The notes: generated by a model from the letters alone, not told the origin. A DNA stretch of 42,287 nucleotides from Lachnospiraceae bacterium UBA7179 (GCA_002491195.1 DKVL01000015.1:1-42287), one strand, 5' to 3'; shown: positions 1 through 7,626, counted from the first letter of the stretch. Translations and numbers: made by a program.

Positions 1-2
1 GC

Positions 3-308
3 ATAGCAGAAATTTTTGATAATAGCAAGGAATTACTTGATAGTATCTCAAATTTTATGGACAAATATATTGGCCCTACATTACTAAGAAAATGCGGAAT
101 TACCAAAATAGTTTCCAACGTTATGCCTGTTTTTGGTATGCGAAGTATGAGACCATTAAAATGCGGGAAGTCAGGGTCATTTAGTAGACGAATAGATGAA
201 GCGAATCGTTTGGTTTATGAAGTTTCTGATGATCAAATTATTGTGAAATCATATCGGTTAACCTCTAAAAACGGAGAAAGTAAAACAGCCCAAACCCAGT
301 TTTTATAA
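3..308 (+). pseudogene. Degenerate YoeB/Txe-type toxin fragment, cut by window start
   Basis: The frame is open from base 3, so the 5' end lies outside the window; the first internal ATG is at 57. The C-terminal part (PLKCGKSGSFSRRIDEANRL, then VYEV) closely resembles the core of YoeB/Txe mRNA-interferase toxins, where PLK...SRRID..NRLVY is a hallmark. The upstream residues do not look like YoeB, and the usual CRYHY end, which carries the catalytic His-Tyr, is replaced by SYRLTS and a tail that runs into the tRNA terminator. I therefore read it as a decayed toxin gene whose tail is read-through sequence. The YoeB resemblance is by eye. A divergent intact protein is possible but less likely. 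Confidence 0.45.
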
Positions 309-320
309 GGGTTTGAGCTG
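278..320 (-). terminator. Rho-independent terminator of the tRNA-Leu gene
   Basis: Read on the minus strand, CAGCTCAAACCC (320-309) pairs with GGGTTTGGGCTG (297-286). This 12-bp stem includes one T-G wobble, and TTTTACTTT follows it. The stem is continuous only on the minus strand (the plus strand has a C-A mismatch), and it lies just downstream of the minus-strand tRNA. Confidence 0.7.
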
Positions 321-332
321 CCTAAACATGAA

Positions 333-415
333 TGCCGGTGGCCGGACTTGAACCGGCACGAGGTTGCCCCCGGCAGATTTTGAGTCTGCTGCGTCTGCCA
401 TTCCGCCACACCGGC
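333..415 (-). tRNA. tRNA-Leu (anticodon CAA)
   Basis: The minus strand reads GCCGGTG...CACCGGC as a 7-bp acceptor stem with discriminator A. It has a D-arm, the anticodon stem GCAGA/TCTGC with loop CTCAAAA (anticodon CAA, decodes UUG), a long class-II variable arm, and a T-arm GCCGGTTCAAGTCCGGC. The 83-nt length and long variable arm fit tRNA-Leu. The 3' CCA is not encoded; the next bases are TTC. Confidence 0.95.
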
Positions 416-449
416 GATTCTAATAATGTATGTCGTAACGACAAAAAAT

Positions 450-478
450 ATAATATCATATTTTTGGGAAGTAGGCAA
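450..478 (-). promoter_or_regulatory. Probable sigma-A promoter of tRNA-Leu
   Basis: On the minus strand TTGCCT (478-473) is followed after exactly 17 nt by TATTAT (455-450). This places the transcription start about 25-30 nt upstream of the tRNA 5' end at 415. An overlapping TATGAT is an alternative -10 box. Assigned from motif match and position only. Confidence 0.5.
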
Positions 479-532
479 GTAAAATTTGTAAAAATATTCA
501 AAAAAATATTTCAACAAATTTTTTAATTTTTT

Positions 533-560
533 TGTAACGAAATAATGCTTTTTACGTCTA
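533..560 (+). promoter_or_regulatory. ECF-type promoter upstream of the sigma factor gene
   Basis: TGTAAC (533-538), a 16-nt spacer, then CGTCTA (555-560). This matches the -35 TGwAAC / -10 CGTC pattern known for Firmicute ECF sigma factors (the SigX/SigM/SigW class). A very A/T-rich stretch lies immediately upstream and could act as an UP element. The position, about 90 nt before the ECF sigma gene, suggests positive autoregulation; that is inference. Confidence 0.6.
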
Positions 561-651
561 ATCGTCAGGGAACAGTCAGAGAGCGGTTTGCGCAGTGCTG
601 CGGGATACATTTTCGGCTGTTTTCAGAAACGAATGAGGAGGTGATCAGATT

Positions 652-1161
652 GTGGAAGCCGGGCGCAGCATCGATATAGAGAAATTGTACCAGACATATT
701 ATATGGATGTGTATTCATATGTTATGACACTTATAAAGGATGCCAGCTTGTCGGAGGAGTTGACGCAGGAGGTATTTTACCGCGCCATGAGAAGTGAATT
801 TCACGGAAAATCGAGTGAACTAACGTGGCTCTGTGCAATTGCAAAGAATCTGTGTACGGATGAATTTCGGAAAAGAAAAAAAGAAGTGGTTCTTGACGAG
901 CAAACTGCGGACGCTGCAGATCATCCGAATCGCACGAATGTTGAACATACTGTGATTTCAAAAATGGAAAATTTGCAAATCCACATTGCGCTGCATCAGC
1001 TGGAGGAGCCTTACAGGGAAGTCTTTTCCCTGAGAGTGTTCGGGGAACTGTCATTCAAGGATATCGGTATGGTGTTCGGAAAGACGGAGAACTGGGCGAG
1101 GGTGACGTATCATCGTGGAAAGCTAAAATTGCAGGAAAAACTGGACGACGTGGAAAATTGA
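652..1161 (+). CDS. ECF-family RNA polymerase sigma factor
   Basis: This is a 169-aa sigma-70 family protein of the extracytoplasmic-function group. Region 2 is near the N-terminus (IEKLYQTYYMDVYSYVM...LSEELTQEVF...TWLCAIAKNLCTDEFRK). Region 4 is C-terminal (LEEPYREVFSLRVFGELSFKDI...TENWARVTYHRGKLKL) with a helix-turn-helix. No extra domains are present and the length is typical. The start is GTG at 652, preceded by a strong GAGGAGGTGA site 7 nt upstream. It is the first gene of an operon with a membrane anti-sigma factor and a membrane serine hydrolase, and a matching ECF promoter lies upstream. The last 15 or so codons are the founding unit of the tandem array that follows. The regulon is unknown; a cell-envelope role is inferred from the neighbours. 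Confidence 0.92.
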   Translation: MEAGRSIDIEKLYQTYYMDVYSYVMTLIKDASLSEELTQEVFYRAMRSEFHGKSSELTWLCAIAKNLCTDEFRKRKKEVVLDEQTADAADHPNRTNVEHTVISKMENLQIHIALHQLEEPYREVFSLRVFGELSFKDIGMVFGKTENWARVTYHRGKLKLQEKLDDVEN

Positions 1162-1429
1162 AATTGTAGGAAAACTGGACGTTGGGAAAAGTTGAAATTG
1201 CAGGAAAACTGGACGCCGTGGAAAGCTGAAATTGCAGGAAAACTGGACGACGTGGAAAGCTGAAATTGCAGGAAAACCGGACGTCGTGGAAAGTTGAAAT
1301 TGTAGGAAGACTGGATGTCGTGGAAAGTTGAAATGGTAGGAAAAACTGGATGTTGGGGAAAGCTGAAATTGCAGAAAAAACGGGACATCGTGGAAAGGTG
1401 AAATCATGGTAAATTGAAATCATGGGAAG
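1117..1429 (+). repeat. Tandem array of ~34-bp units derived from the sigma gene 3' end
   Basis: Eight units of 33-35 bp start at 1117, 1152, 1185, 1220, 1254, 1288, 1322 and 1357, and a decayed ninth unit starts at 1392. The consensus core reads GGAAAGCTGAAATTGCAGG followed by AAAACTGGACGACGT. Unit 1 is coding sequence of the sigma factor (the codons for KLKLQEKLDDV), and units 2-9 lie after its stop codon. Because a 34-bp unit is not a multiple of three, each copy shifts frame. The periodic open frames on the other strand are artefacts. The array fills the sigma/anti-sigma spacer of about 300 bp, which otherwise holds only a ribosome site. Confidence 0.93.
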
Positions 1430-1465
1430 AACAGAGGATAACACAGAATAGAATGGAGGGATTAT

Positions 1466-2479
1466 ATGAAATATGATTGTGATGTAATACAGGATTTGCT
1501 GCCATTGTATCAGGATCAGGTCTGCAGTGGCAAGAGCAGGGCGATCGTCGAGGAACATATCAGCGAATGTGCGGTCTGCCAGAAAATGGCGGAGCAGATG
1601 GGTGACAGCACTGTGGAGGAGAAGCTCACCGAGGAAAAAAATAGTGTGATTCAAAAACATCAAAAACTTGTAAACAGGAAAACGACGACGATCGGAATGA
1701 CAATGGCGGGGATTTTGATGATACCGGTTCTGGTATGTCTGATCTGCAATCTTGCGATCGGTCATGCGCTGGATTGGTTTTTCATCGTGCTGACTGCGAT
1801 GCTTCTTGTCGCGTCCTTTATTGTCGTTCCGTTTGTTACGGAGACAAAGAGATTCCTGTGGGTGGTCATGACAGCGACAGCGTCCTTGATTTTGCTGCTG
1901 CTGACATGCTGTATATACACGCATGGGAGATGGTTCTTTGTGGCATCGAGCGGAAGCATTCTTGGCATTTCTGTCCTGTTTGCGCCGTTTGTGATTGTGC
2001 CTCTCTGCAAGGGAACAAAGCTGGAAAGACATAGGGCGGCATTGACAGTATTGTGGGATACAGTATGGCTGTATCTGCTGTTGATTGCATGCGGGATGTT
2101 TATCAATGGCGACGCACGATACTGGTATATGGCGTTGACAATCGCAACGTATATCGTTGTACTTGTGTGGATCTACGTGTTTGTGATCGACTATGGAAAG
2201 AGCAGCGGGCAGACCAGGGCGGGGATTCTTGTTATGATCAGCGGAATCTGGCTTGGAGTGGCAAATGATGTGCTGAATTTCTTTTTGGCGCCTGTGGGTG
2301 AGGCGGACGGACATGGATTGGGAGGACTGGATCTGAGCAAAGGGTTTTCCATGGATGATATCGCTGTGCTGAATGCCAATCTTTTGTTTGTCATTATTGT
2401 GGTGTCTGTCTGTGTGGGTGGTGTTATGATTTTCAGTGGTCTGGTAAAGGAGAAAAAAGCAAATGAAACGGAAAAATAA
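1466..2479 (+). CDS. Polytopic anti-sigma factor with N-terminal zinc finger (zf-HC2)
   Basis: This 337-aa protein starts with a putative zinc-binding anti-sigma domain (residues about 1-45) ending in the HxxxCxxC signature (HISECAVC), preceded by Cys5. A short linker leads to about eight hydrophobic segments between residues 75 and 330, so it is an integral membrane protein. In zf-HC2 families the cytosolic finger holds the cognate ECF sigma factor, here presumably the product of the gene at 652. GGAGG precedes ATG 1466. Its 3' end overlaps the serine-hydrolase start by 17 nt, which implies translational coupling. The multi-spanning membrane part could itself sense envelope stress. The signal is unknown. 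Confidence 0.85.
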   Translation: MKYDCDVIQDLLPLYQDQVCSGKSRAIVEEHISECAVCQKMAEQMGDSTVEEKLTEEKNSVIQKHQKLVNRKTTTIGMTMAGILMIPVLVCLICNLAIGHALDWFFIVLTAMLLVASFIVVPFVTETKRFLWVVMTATASLILLLLTCCIYTHGRWFFVASSGSILGISVLFAPFVIVPLCKGTKLERHRAALTVLWDTVWLYLLLIACGMFINGDARYWYMALTIATYIVVLVWIYVFVIDYGKSSGQTRAGILVMISGIWLGVANDVLNFFLAPVGEADGHGLGGLDLSKGFSMDDIAVLNANLLFVIIVVSVCVGGVMIFSGLVKEKKANETEK

Positions 2480-4280
2480 ATGGATGACAGTATTGTCAGT
2501 GATACTGATGATCGTATCAATCATGGTGCAGCCGGGAGAAGTCAATGCAGTGGAACAGTCATTACCATCTGGTGTGGAGAGAGTGCAATTGGAAGAAAAG
2601 ATTGACGAGTATGTCGCCAAACATCAGGATACAACGACCGGAATGGCAGTCGCTGTTTTTGATAGTGCAGATGAGCTCATGAAAAAATATTACGGTTATG
2701 TTGATGTGGAGAATCAGGTAGCAGCTGCGCAGGATTCCGTATTTGAGTGGGGATCGACGACAAAACTTCTGGTCTGGGTTAGTGTGATGCAGCTGTATGA
2801 GCAGGGAAAGATTGAACTGGATGCGGATGTCCGCAGCTATCTTCCAGAGGGATTTTTGACGAATCTGTCTTATGATACGCCAGTTACAATGCTGAACCTG
2901 ATGAACCATAATGCTGGATTTCAGGAGGGATATGTTGATCTGATGGTGACAGATGCAGACTACATAAGCAGTCTGGAGGAGGCACTGCGAAAGCACGAAC
3001 CGGCACAGATCTACGAGCCGGGGACAGTCACAGCTTACTCCAACTGGGGAGTGGCGCTTGCCGGGTTCATTGTAGAACAGGTCAGTGGTATGTCGTTTAG
3101 CGAGTATGTGCATCAATCTATTTTTGTACCGTTACAGATGGAGCACAGTGCTATTTCCATGGATCTGTCAGACAATGCATGGGTGCGGCAAAAGAGAAAG
3201 GAACTGCAGTGTTACACGACGCAGGGAGAGTTGATCCCAGACTGTTTTTACTATATAACCTTATATCCGGCAGGAATGTGCACATCAACGCTGGACGATT
3301 TTGAGCGGTTTGCATCTGCATTGCTGCGGGAGGACCTGGCATTGCTGCAACATGCAGAGACATGGGAAACGATGTTCTCGCCGAGTGCATACTATGGAGA
3401 GAGTGGGATTCCCTTGAATTGCCATGGATTCTGGATGGTGCCGTTTGGGGTGCAGACTGTCGGTCACGGCGGGAATACGGCAGGCTGTTCTTCTTATCTT
3501 TTGCTGGACAGGGAGGATCGTCTTGGGGTGGTCGTCATGACGAACCAGTCGGGTGAGAAAGTATATAACCGGGATATGATGGAACTGATTTTTGGAAAAT
3601 ATGAGCGCTCGAACTATACAGATGATAACGAAATACCCTCTGGGGGATTCCGGACCGCGCGGACAGTGCGCAAGGGACCGTTCAAGGTGATGAGTTTATC
3701 ATATGGCGGGATTGATGAGACGGACGAGGGCTCGCTTTGGATTTTTGATGACAGCGGACAGCGGAGTAAGATTGTATTTGCTTATGAAGATCAGATCCAG
3801 ACTTCCTTGCCACTGTTTCTCATGGAGGTGGGATTGGTTTTTCTGTGGATCATTGCATTTGGCTTCTCAGCCGTTTCGCTGTTGGTGCGTGGGATTATGC
3901 TTCTGGTGCATTTTTGTAGAAAACGCAATGCATTGGCAGAGAAAGCGGCTGGGGAAACAGGATTAAGGAAGAGATTTGGGATATGGAGCACAGCTGCCGC
4001 ACTCTTACAGCTTGTCACATTCGTGTTATTGGTACTGATCATTGATCATGTTTCCTCTTATGCTTTGGGTGATACATATGTATGGATGTTTGCGGCGATC
4101 GGGATAATTGCTGTTATTATGGGGGTGTTGTGCCTGTATGGACTAATTCGCAATCGTAAAGTTGACAGGCAGCGTTTAAAGGTGCGCCAGAGAGTGTTTA
4201 ACAATGTGACTGTATTTTTCCTGCTGGTGGCAGTGGTGAATGTGCTGTACTGGAATCTGTTTATGTTCTGGGAGGTGTAA
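2463..4280 (+). CDS. Membrane-anchored beta-lactamase-family serine hydrolase
   Basis: This 605-aa protein has an N-terminal signal or anchor helix (residues 8-25) and a class C beta-lactamase/DD-peptidase-like domain (about 40-370). All three active-site boxes are present: SxxK at Ser98-Lys101 (STTK), YxN at Tyr192-Asn194 (YSN), and HGG at 335-337 in place of KTG. After a short extracellular stretch, about four transmembrane helices follow (roughly 445-600). This resembles PbpE/AmpH-like serine hydrolases with membrane tails. Substrates of such proteins are variable (D-Ala peptides, esters, teichoic-acid D-Ala), so none is assigned. It overlaps the anti-sigma gene and is probably part of the ECF output or input circuit. 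Confidence 0.85.
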   Translation: MKRKNKWMTVLSVILMIVSIMVQPGEVNAVEQSLPSGVERVQLEEKIDEYVAKHQDTTTGMAVAVFDSADELMKKYYGYVDVENQVAAAQDSVFEWGSTTKLLVWVSVMQLYEQGKIELDADVRSYLPEGFLTNLSYDTPVTMLNLMNHNAGFQEGYVDLMVTDADYISSLEEALRKHEPAQIYEPGTVTAYSNWGVALAGFIVEQVSGMSFSEYVHQSIFVPLQMEHSAISMDLSDNAWVRQKRKELQCYTTQGELIPDCFYYITLYPAGMCTSTLDDFERFASALLREDLALLQHAETWETMFSPSAYYGESGIPLNCHGFWMVPFGVQTVGHGGNTAGCSSYLLLDREDRLGVVVMTNQSGEKVYNRDMMELIFGKYERSNYTDDNEIPSGGFRTARTVRKGPFKVMSLSYGGIDETDEGSLWIFDDSGQRSKIVFAYEDQIQTSLPLFLMEVGLVFLWIIAFGFSAVSLLVRGIMLLVHFCRKRNALAEKAAGETGLRKRFGIWSTAAALLQLVTFVLLVLIIDHVSSYALGDTYVWMFAAIGIIAVIMGVLCLYGLIRNRKVDRQRLKVRQRVFNNVTVFFLLVAVVNVLYWNLFMFWEV

Positions 4281-4298
4281 GGGAGACTGCCCGGAAGC

Positions 4299-5885
4299 TC
4301 ATCGTCTCCAGCTGACAGAGTCCAGTGGCAGGCATTGGTCACAGAAACATTTTATGATATCCCGGAGCAGCGGCATATCCCCAGTGATCATTGTGTTAGG
4401 GAAATCCTGACCGCCGAGGCAGGTTAAGTCTTCGTCACCAGAGTCGTTGTCATAACAGAGTGCTGTTTCGTCCTCTGAAATGATACCGATTGAGAAGAGT
4501 GTACCATTGCCATAAAGTACCAGTGTCTGTGCCTGTTCATCATCGCAGGCTGCGCTGATGAACAGGTGGGACAGAGTACCTGTCTCGAGTTGTTTGACTG
4601 CGAGATTGTACATTTTCCTTGAAGTCATACCAGCAAGCTTGTCCTCGTCCAGTGACCGGCTGGAACGAGCTGTCTCATAGGAAAATTCTGTGCATACAAC
4701 CTGCGGCTTTTTGGCTTTAGATTTAGGAAAGCTGACGGAGGCAGCATGCGCAAAATCCGGTTCAGGGAAATCAAACTGCAGGTGTTCGTCATAAAAAGAT
4801 ACCCATGCCATCAGGTTGTATCCGTAGTCAGAACAGATGATGTTCTCGATAAAATTTTCGATATACAAGGGGTATTGTACAACGCACATTGCCGGAATCG
4901 TGATCCCAAATTCCTGTACGAAGGAAAGATCAAACGTTCCCATCTTGCCGTAGCGGATACCAGTATCGTCCCGGACTGCGATAAAATATTTTTCTTCTGT
5001 TCCATAGATGAAGGTTTCCTTGTTGTGTTCGCCGCCGGTTATTCGGATAACGCTGACATCTGCGTTTTTCAGCAGTGTATTCAATTTCTTTTTGATCTGC
5101 GCTGGGGTTGTGTCGCTTGTGATGTCCAGACGAAAGTTTTTTCCGTTTTCATGGTACTCGATCGATTTTAGCACAGGTACTTTGAAACTTGCAGGATATT
5201 TCTTTTCTTCATGAACTCCTGCAACATGGTAAAGCAGTTGTCCCTCGCGCTCACAGATATGGTCGTAATAGTGGGAATAAAGCATGTCACAACCAATGAG
5301 AAAAGCATTTTTGCCATGAACATCGGAGAGCATATATTCGGGGTACTCGATGCCGTTTATGGTGATTGTACCGCCGCCTGGGTACTTGTGGGGAAAGTCT
5401 GCGTTGACATAGATGTAGCGCAGGTTTGTCGAATGGTTTCTTACGCCTTCGATGCGTTTTCTGGTTCCTGATGCACTGATTTCCTGTTTGAGGAAATAAC
5501 TCCAGATCTCGCCATTACATTCCCGTTCAATGTAGATTTCTTTGATATTCCACTCGTCATATAGAAAACAGTTAAATATGTTTTCGTCATTTGAGAGCTC
5601 CTGTTCGCGGTTGATGGTGATGCTGTTGTCTTCCCGGTGGTATGTGTGCTGAAGACATCTCAACTTCAAATCAGCGGAGGCTCTTACGAAAGTGTTCCCA
5701 TATTCTTTTTTGAACTGATCATATTTTTTCTGGATCGTGATTTGGAGAAGATGATGAAATCTATCGTTATCATTGGTAAGCATATATTGTTTCCAGTCAG
5801 GTAGTTCATCACGGTTTTCGACATAAATTAAAGGTGTCTCAATGAGATCAATTTTTCGGTATAAAACGTTATTGTGATTGGGCAT
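4299..5885 (-). CDS. Hypothetical protein, 528 aa, unknown function
   Basis: I do not recognise this family. The ATG at 5885 is chosen because AAGGAGGG sits 5 nt upstream; a longer frame reaching 5954 lacks such a site. The protein is acidic, soluble-looking, and without signal peptide, membrane segment or obvious catalytic motif. Aromatic-rich strands predominate. The middle contains a segment like a DUF-type beta sandwich (TITINGIEYPEYM), and the C-terminal third (about 400-528) may be a separate domain with a central Ser/Thr/Lys-rich linker around residue 395. It is convergent with the serine hydrolase and has its own consensus promoter. Polymorphic-toxin immunity-type proteins can look like this, but I see no toxin partner and make no such claim. 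Confidence 0.7.
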   Translation of the reverse strand: MPNHNNVLYRKIDLIETPLIYVENRDELPDWKQYMLTNDNDRFHHLLQITIQKKYDQFKKEYGNTFVRASADLKLRCLQHTYHREDNSITINREQELSNDENIFNCFLYDEWNIKEIYIERECNGEIWSYFLKQEISASGTRKRIEGVRNHSTNLRYIYVNADFPHKYPGGGTITINGIEYPEYMLSDVHGKNAFLIGCDMLYSHYYDHICEREGQLLYHVAGVHEEKKYPASFKVPVLKSIEYHENGKNFRLDITSDTTPAQIKKKLNTLLKNADVSVIRITGGEHNKETFIYGTEEKYFIAVRDDTGIRYGKMGTFDLSFVQEFGITIPAMCVVQYPLYIENFIENIICSDYGYNLMAWVSFYDEHLQFDFPEPDFAHAASVSFPKSKAKKPQVVCTEFSYETARSSRSLDEDKLAGMTSRKMYNLAVKQLETGTLSHLFISAACDDEQAQTLVLYGNGTLFSIGIISEDETALCYDNDSGDEDLTCLGGQDFPNTMITGDMPLLRDIIKCFCDQCLPLDSVSWRR

Positions 5886-5995
5886 GAAATCCCTCCTTCG
5901 TATGGATATGATTTTGGGTTGTCGCTCTGAGTCAGTGTTCCAAAATATTTTCAAAATGTTCTGGTGGCTGCAAATGAAAAGAGTTATTTTTTAAA

Positions 5996-6024
5996 ATGAT
6001 AGTATATTCACTGATCCTTGTCAA
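5996..6024 (-). promoter_or_regulatory. Sigma-A promoter of the 4299-5885 gene
   Basis: On the minus strand TTGACA (6024-6019), a 17-nt spacer, then TATCAT (6001-5996). It lies about 110 nt upstream of the chosen start at 5885 and supports that gene being independently transcribed. Confidence 0.6.
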
Positions 6025-6078
6025 TACAGGTGGAGGGAGCATGACGAATCAGCCTGAAAGCGGTGAATAACAAATAGC

Positions 6079-6106
6079 TTGAAAAAGTCGTGTGATTTGT
6101 TATAAT
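6079..6106 (+). promoter_or_regulatory. Sigma-A promoter (extended -10) of the DUF4160/DUF2442 pair
   Basis: TTGAAA (6079-6084), a 16-nt spacer, then TATAAT (6101-6106) with TGT directly before the -10 box (an extended -10 TGn). It is positioned 32 nt upstream of the DUF4160 start codon. Confidence 0.65.
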
Positions 6107-6137
6107 ATTGACAACAAACAAAAAGGAGTATACAAAA

Positions 6138-6374
6138 ATGCCCGAGATATCTTTGTTCTATGGAATTAAGGTTACAATGTACTATGATGACCATAATCCT
6201 CCTCATTTTCATGCAGAATATAATGATAATAAAATTATTGTGGATATTATAAAGGGAAAAGTGATTAAAGGTGGATTTCCCGGCAGGCAACTAAAGCTGA
6301 TTCTTGCATGGACGGTAATACACCAGGATGAACTCATGCAGAATTGGGAATTGTCAAAGGATGGGAAGCCTTAA
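6138..6374 (+). CDS. DUF4160 domain protein
   Basis: This 78-aa protein is of the DUF4160 type. It has the hallmark N-terminus MPEI..FYGI followed by DDHNPPHFHAEYN, with clustered His residues, and a C-terminal helix LILAWTVIHQDELMQNW. ATG 6138 is chosen because AAAGGAG lies 8-10 nt upstream and family members begin MP(E/T)I. The frame is open to 6108 but without a ribosome site. It is followed 35 nt later by a DUF2442 gene, the usual partner; such pairs are widespread and have been proposed as toxin-antitoxin-like modules. The biochemical function is unknown. Confidence 0.85.
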   Translation: MPEISLFYGIKVTMYYDDHNPPHFHAEYNDNKIIVDIIKGKVIKGGFPGRQLKLILAWTVIHQDELMQNWELSKDGKP

Positions 6375-6409
6375 AATAGAATTAATCCGTTGATATAGGA
6401 GGTGCATTT

Positions 6410-6691
6410 ATGGATTATTTTCCAGAAATAGTGCAGGTAGTGCCACATGAGGATTTTGCAGTATCCGTTTATTTTTCGGATGGAAAGATTGTTTTATATG
6501 ACGTGAAGCCACTCTTAAAAACGGAAGTATTCTCTAAAATAAACGACATTGATGTGTTTATGGGATCGTGCACGATATTAAACGATACGCTTGCGTGGGA
6601 TATTGCAGGAGACAGGAACGAGAGCGAATGCATCGATATTGATCCGGAAACGTTATATAACCTGCCCGAAGCAGTAGAAAGAATCGCATAG
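6410..6691 (+). CDS. DUF2442 domain protein
   Basis: This 93-aa protein fits the DUF2442 fold: V..V.P.EDFAV.V.FSDG, then DVKPLL and a C-terminal AWDIAGDRNESECIDIDPETLY. A strong AGGAGG site precedes ATG 6410 by 8 nt. It is co-transcribed with the DUF4160 gene from the promoter at 6079. DUF2442 proteins are often encoded next to DUF4160 and are thought to be the DNA-binding or antidote-like partner; that role is inferred from genomic association only. Confidence 0.85.
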   Translation: MDYFPEIVQVVPHEDFAVSVYFSDGKIVLYDVKPLLKTEVFSKINDIDVFMGSCTILNDTLAWDIAGDRNESECIDIDPETLYNLPEAVERIA

Positions 6692-6780
6692 GGGGATATG
6701 GGCGGATTCGCAAATATGGTTTTGCGTTCAGGGGAAAAGAATGTCTGATCGGGTAAAGAATACTATGGAGGAGTATAAAA

Positions 6781-7230
6781 ATGAGAAAAGAACTGGAATA
6801 TCGCAGAGTAGATGCAGACAAAATGGAACAGGCAAAAGACCTGATCGAGCAGATTGCCAGCGGGGAAGAAGATGAGCAGACTGTGAATGCGGCATTGACC
6901 GAGCTGGGCAGAATTACAGGAATACAACACAATCTGGCGGAGTTTGCAGAATATTGGGGGTGGACGGATCTGGACAGCGTAGCGGAGCAGGCTTTTGTAG
7001 ATTCGCCTTTTGTAAGTGATCTGACGAGAGAGGAATTAATAGAAATCATCGCAATCATCAAGACAGCAACGATCGATTGCGAAGACAGCAAGATGACATA
7101 CTATGTAGAACTCCTGCACAGATCTCTGCCACTGACAGATGTGTTTTCGTATATCGATCTGGAAGAGGATGATGCCAAAATCGCTGATAAAATGTTGGCG
7201 GCGGCGAAAAGTAATGTGATTCTGTTATAG
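6781..7230 (+). CDS. Hypothetical acidic protein, 149 aa
   Basis: Unrecognised family. The protein is all-alpha by appearance and strongly acidic, without signal peptide or membrane helix. The motif region EFAEYWGWTDLDSVAEQAF is followed by LTREELIEIIAIIKTAT. ATGGAGGAGTATAAAA gives GGAGG at good spacing from ATG 6781. It lies 90 nt after DUF2442 on the same strand and may be in the same transcript. No function is proposed. Confidence 0.7.
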   Translation: MRKELEYRRVDADKMEQAKDLIEQIASGEEDEQTVNAALTELGRITGIQHNLAEFAEYWGWTDLDSVAEQAFVDSPFVSDLTREELIEIIAIIKTATIDCEDSKMTYYVELLHRSLPLTDVFSYIDLEEDDAKIADKMLAAAKSNVILL

Positions 7231-7293
7231 GGGAAGCAGTGTTTAGAAACTGTCTGTAAATAGAAAAATGTATAGGAAAACCTCAAACCGGAG

Positions 7294-7346
7294 ATGCTAA
7301 GACAGTAAAACCCGTATAAACGGATTTTACGGTAACGGGAGAGCAT
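7294..7346 (+). other. Possible structured RNA leader (nested hairpins)
   Basis: An outer stem ATGCT (7294-7298) / AGCAT (7342-7346) encloses the hairpin GTAAAACCCGT (7305-7315) / ACGGATTTTAC (7320-7330), which has one mismatch and a TATA loop. No T-tract follows, so it is not a plain terminator. It lies 60-110 nt before the small gene at 7406 and could be a leader structure. It matches no riboswitch consensus that I can recall. Confidence 0.3.
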
Positions 7347-7405
7347 AGAAAGTGGTGTCTGACAAAACTGTTGTTTGGACATTGCTGGAGAAATGAGGTG
7401 TAATT

Positions 7406-7612
7406 ATGGATTATACAGGCGATTTTGAGGGCAGTTCACTGCCGCTTGGTCTTGCGTTTGGGATGGCGATGGACGAGCAGGCGCTCAATCATTACGGCAG
7501 GATGACAGAGTACGAGAAAGAGAAGGTATTGGCGGAGAGCAAAGGTGTCAAGAGCAAGGAAGAAATGCAGCAGCTGATCCAGAAAATCAGTGACGGGGAC
7601 AGTTTTCTATAA
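7406..7612 (+). CDS. Small conserved Clostridia-type protein, 68 aa
   Basis: This 68-aa protein begins with a Gly-rich stretch (GSSLPLGLAFGMAMDEQAL). A helical segment follows that ends KSKEEMQQLIQKISDG. The pattern LGxAFGMAM.E.A...Y..MT..EK..V...A..V.SKEEM..L is one I associate with small uncharacterised Lachnospiraceae proteins. GAGGTG precedes ATG 7406 at good spacing. The cytosolic location is inferred from the lack of hydrophobic segments. Function unknown. Confidence 0.75.
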   Translation: MDYTGDFEGSSLPLGLAFGMAMDEQALNHYGRMTEYEKEKVLAESKGVKSKEEMQQLIQKISDGDSFL

Positions 7613-7626
7613 GCTGATTCTTAACG

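Noticed and set aside
1123..1407. Repetitive minus-strand open frames rich in Phe/Ser/Pro across the tandem array
   Set aside because: They result from the ~34-bp repeat having no stop in several frames; there is no ribosome site or conservation signal and they overlap the sigma gene and its spacer.
1117..1429. CRISPR array interpretation of the 34-bp repeats
   Set aside because: Units are directly head-to-tail with no unique spacers, and the first unit is coding sequence of the sigma factor.
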